5,019 bases of DNA from UBA927 sp964367095. Its GTDB lineage: Bacteria; Patescibacteriota; Microgenomatia; UBA10105; UBA927. Below the pieces are notes generated by a model. That model did not search any database. It had not been told where the DNA came from and worked only from the letters and a program-made list of their open reading frames with translations. The position numbers and the translations under genes were made by a program. Positions 4,957 through 5,019 of this stretch are shown in pieces. Position 1 is the first letter of the stretch, and each line of letters opens with the position of its first letter. The stretch lies in the NCBI GenBank assembly GCA_964367095.1, contig CAYIXE010000061.1, positions 1-5,019 of the forward strand, given 5' to 3'.

Positions 4957-5019
4957 TGGAATGAGTGTGTGAATAAAAATAAGATCGTGGCTTGAAAAGA
5001 CTAAGGTGCAAAGCCCTGC
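4957..5019. other. Short tail after the tRNA, no feature recognised
   Basis: 63 bases with no further tRNA, no supported reading frame and no clear terminator hairpin with a T run before the window ends. Confidence 0.4.

Noticed and set aside
4957..5019. Second tRNA or a gene start after tRNA-Pro
   Set aside because: No cloverleaf pairing and no start codon with a ribosome site are visible in the remaining 63 bases.

Overview
The window reads as an ordinary bacterial core-genome segment. Five protein genes lie on the minus strand and one tRNA gene lies on the plus strand. The organism is not identifiable with certainty. Moderate-to-low GC, the recA-recX-rny neighbourhood, a membrane-anchored LytR_C protein, the standard genetic code (no in-frame TGA in any gene) and a tRNA with encoded CCA fit a Gram-positive-type or Patescibacteria (CPR)-type bacterium. 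This placement is inference, not a sequence-proven assignment.

Layout from right to left, following minus-strand transcription. A tRNA-Pro(GGG) gene (4881-4956, plus) is divergent from recA. The roughly 200-base gap between them holds candidate promoters for both and two stem-loops in the recA leader. recA (4679-3642) is followed after 3 bases by recX (3638-3123), a classic coupled pair of recombinase and its modulator. After 177 bases comes rny (2945-1374), the endoribonuclease RNase Y, which here has no N-terminal membrane helix. A 204-base gap with a strong promoter and a 24-bp near-palindrome followed by a T6 run leads to a 90-residue HU-family DNA-binding protein (1169-897). A 26-bp perfect palindrome, probably the HU terminator, separates it from the last gene. 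That gene is a single-pass membrane protein with an extracytoplasmic LytR_C domain (791 to beyond position 1). Its promoter places the transcript start almost on the ATG, so it looks leaderless.

Together these genes cover homologous recombination and its control (RecA, RecX), mRNA turnover (RNase Y), nucleoid organisation (HU) and probably envelope biology (LytR_C protein). I found no mobile element, CRISPR array, defence system or obviously new system. The most notable points are the anchorless RNase Y, the structured leaders of recA and the HU gene, the predicted leaderless LytR_C gene, and a tRNA-Pro with C instead of the near-universal T at position 55.
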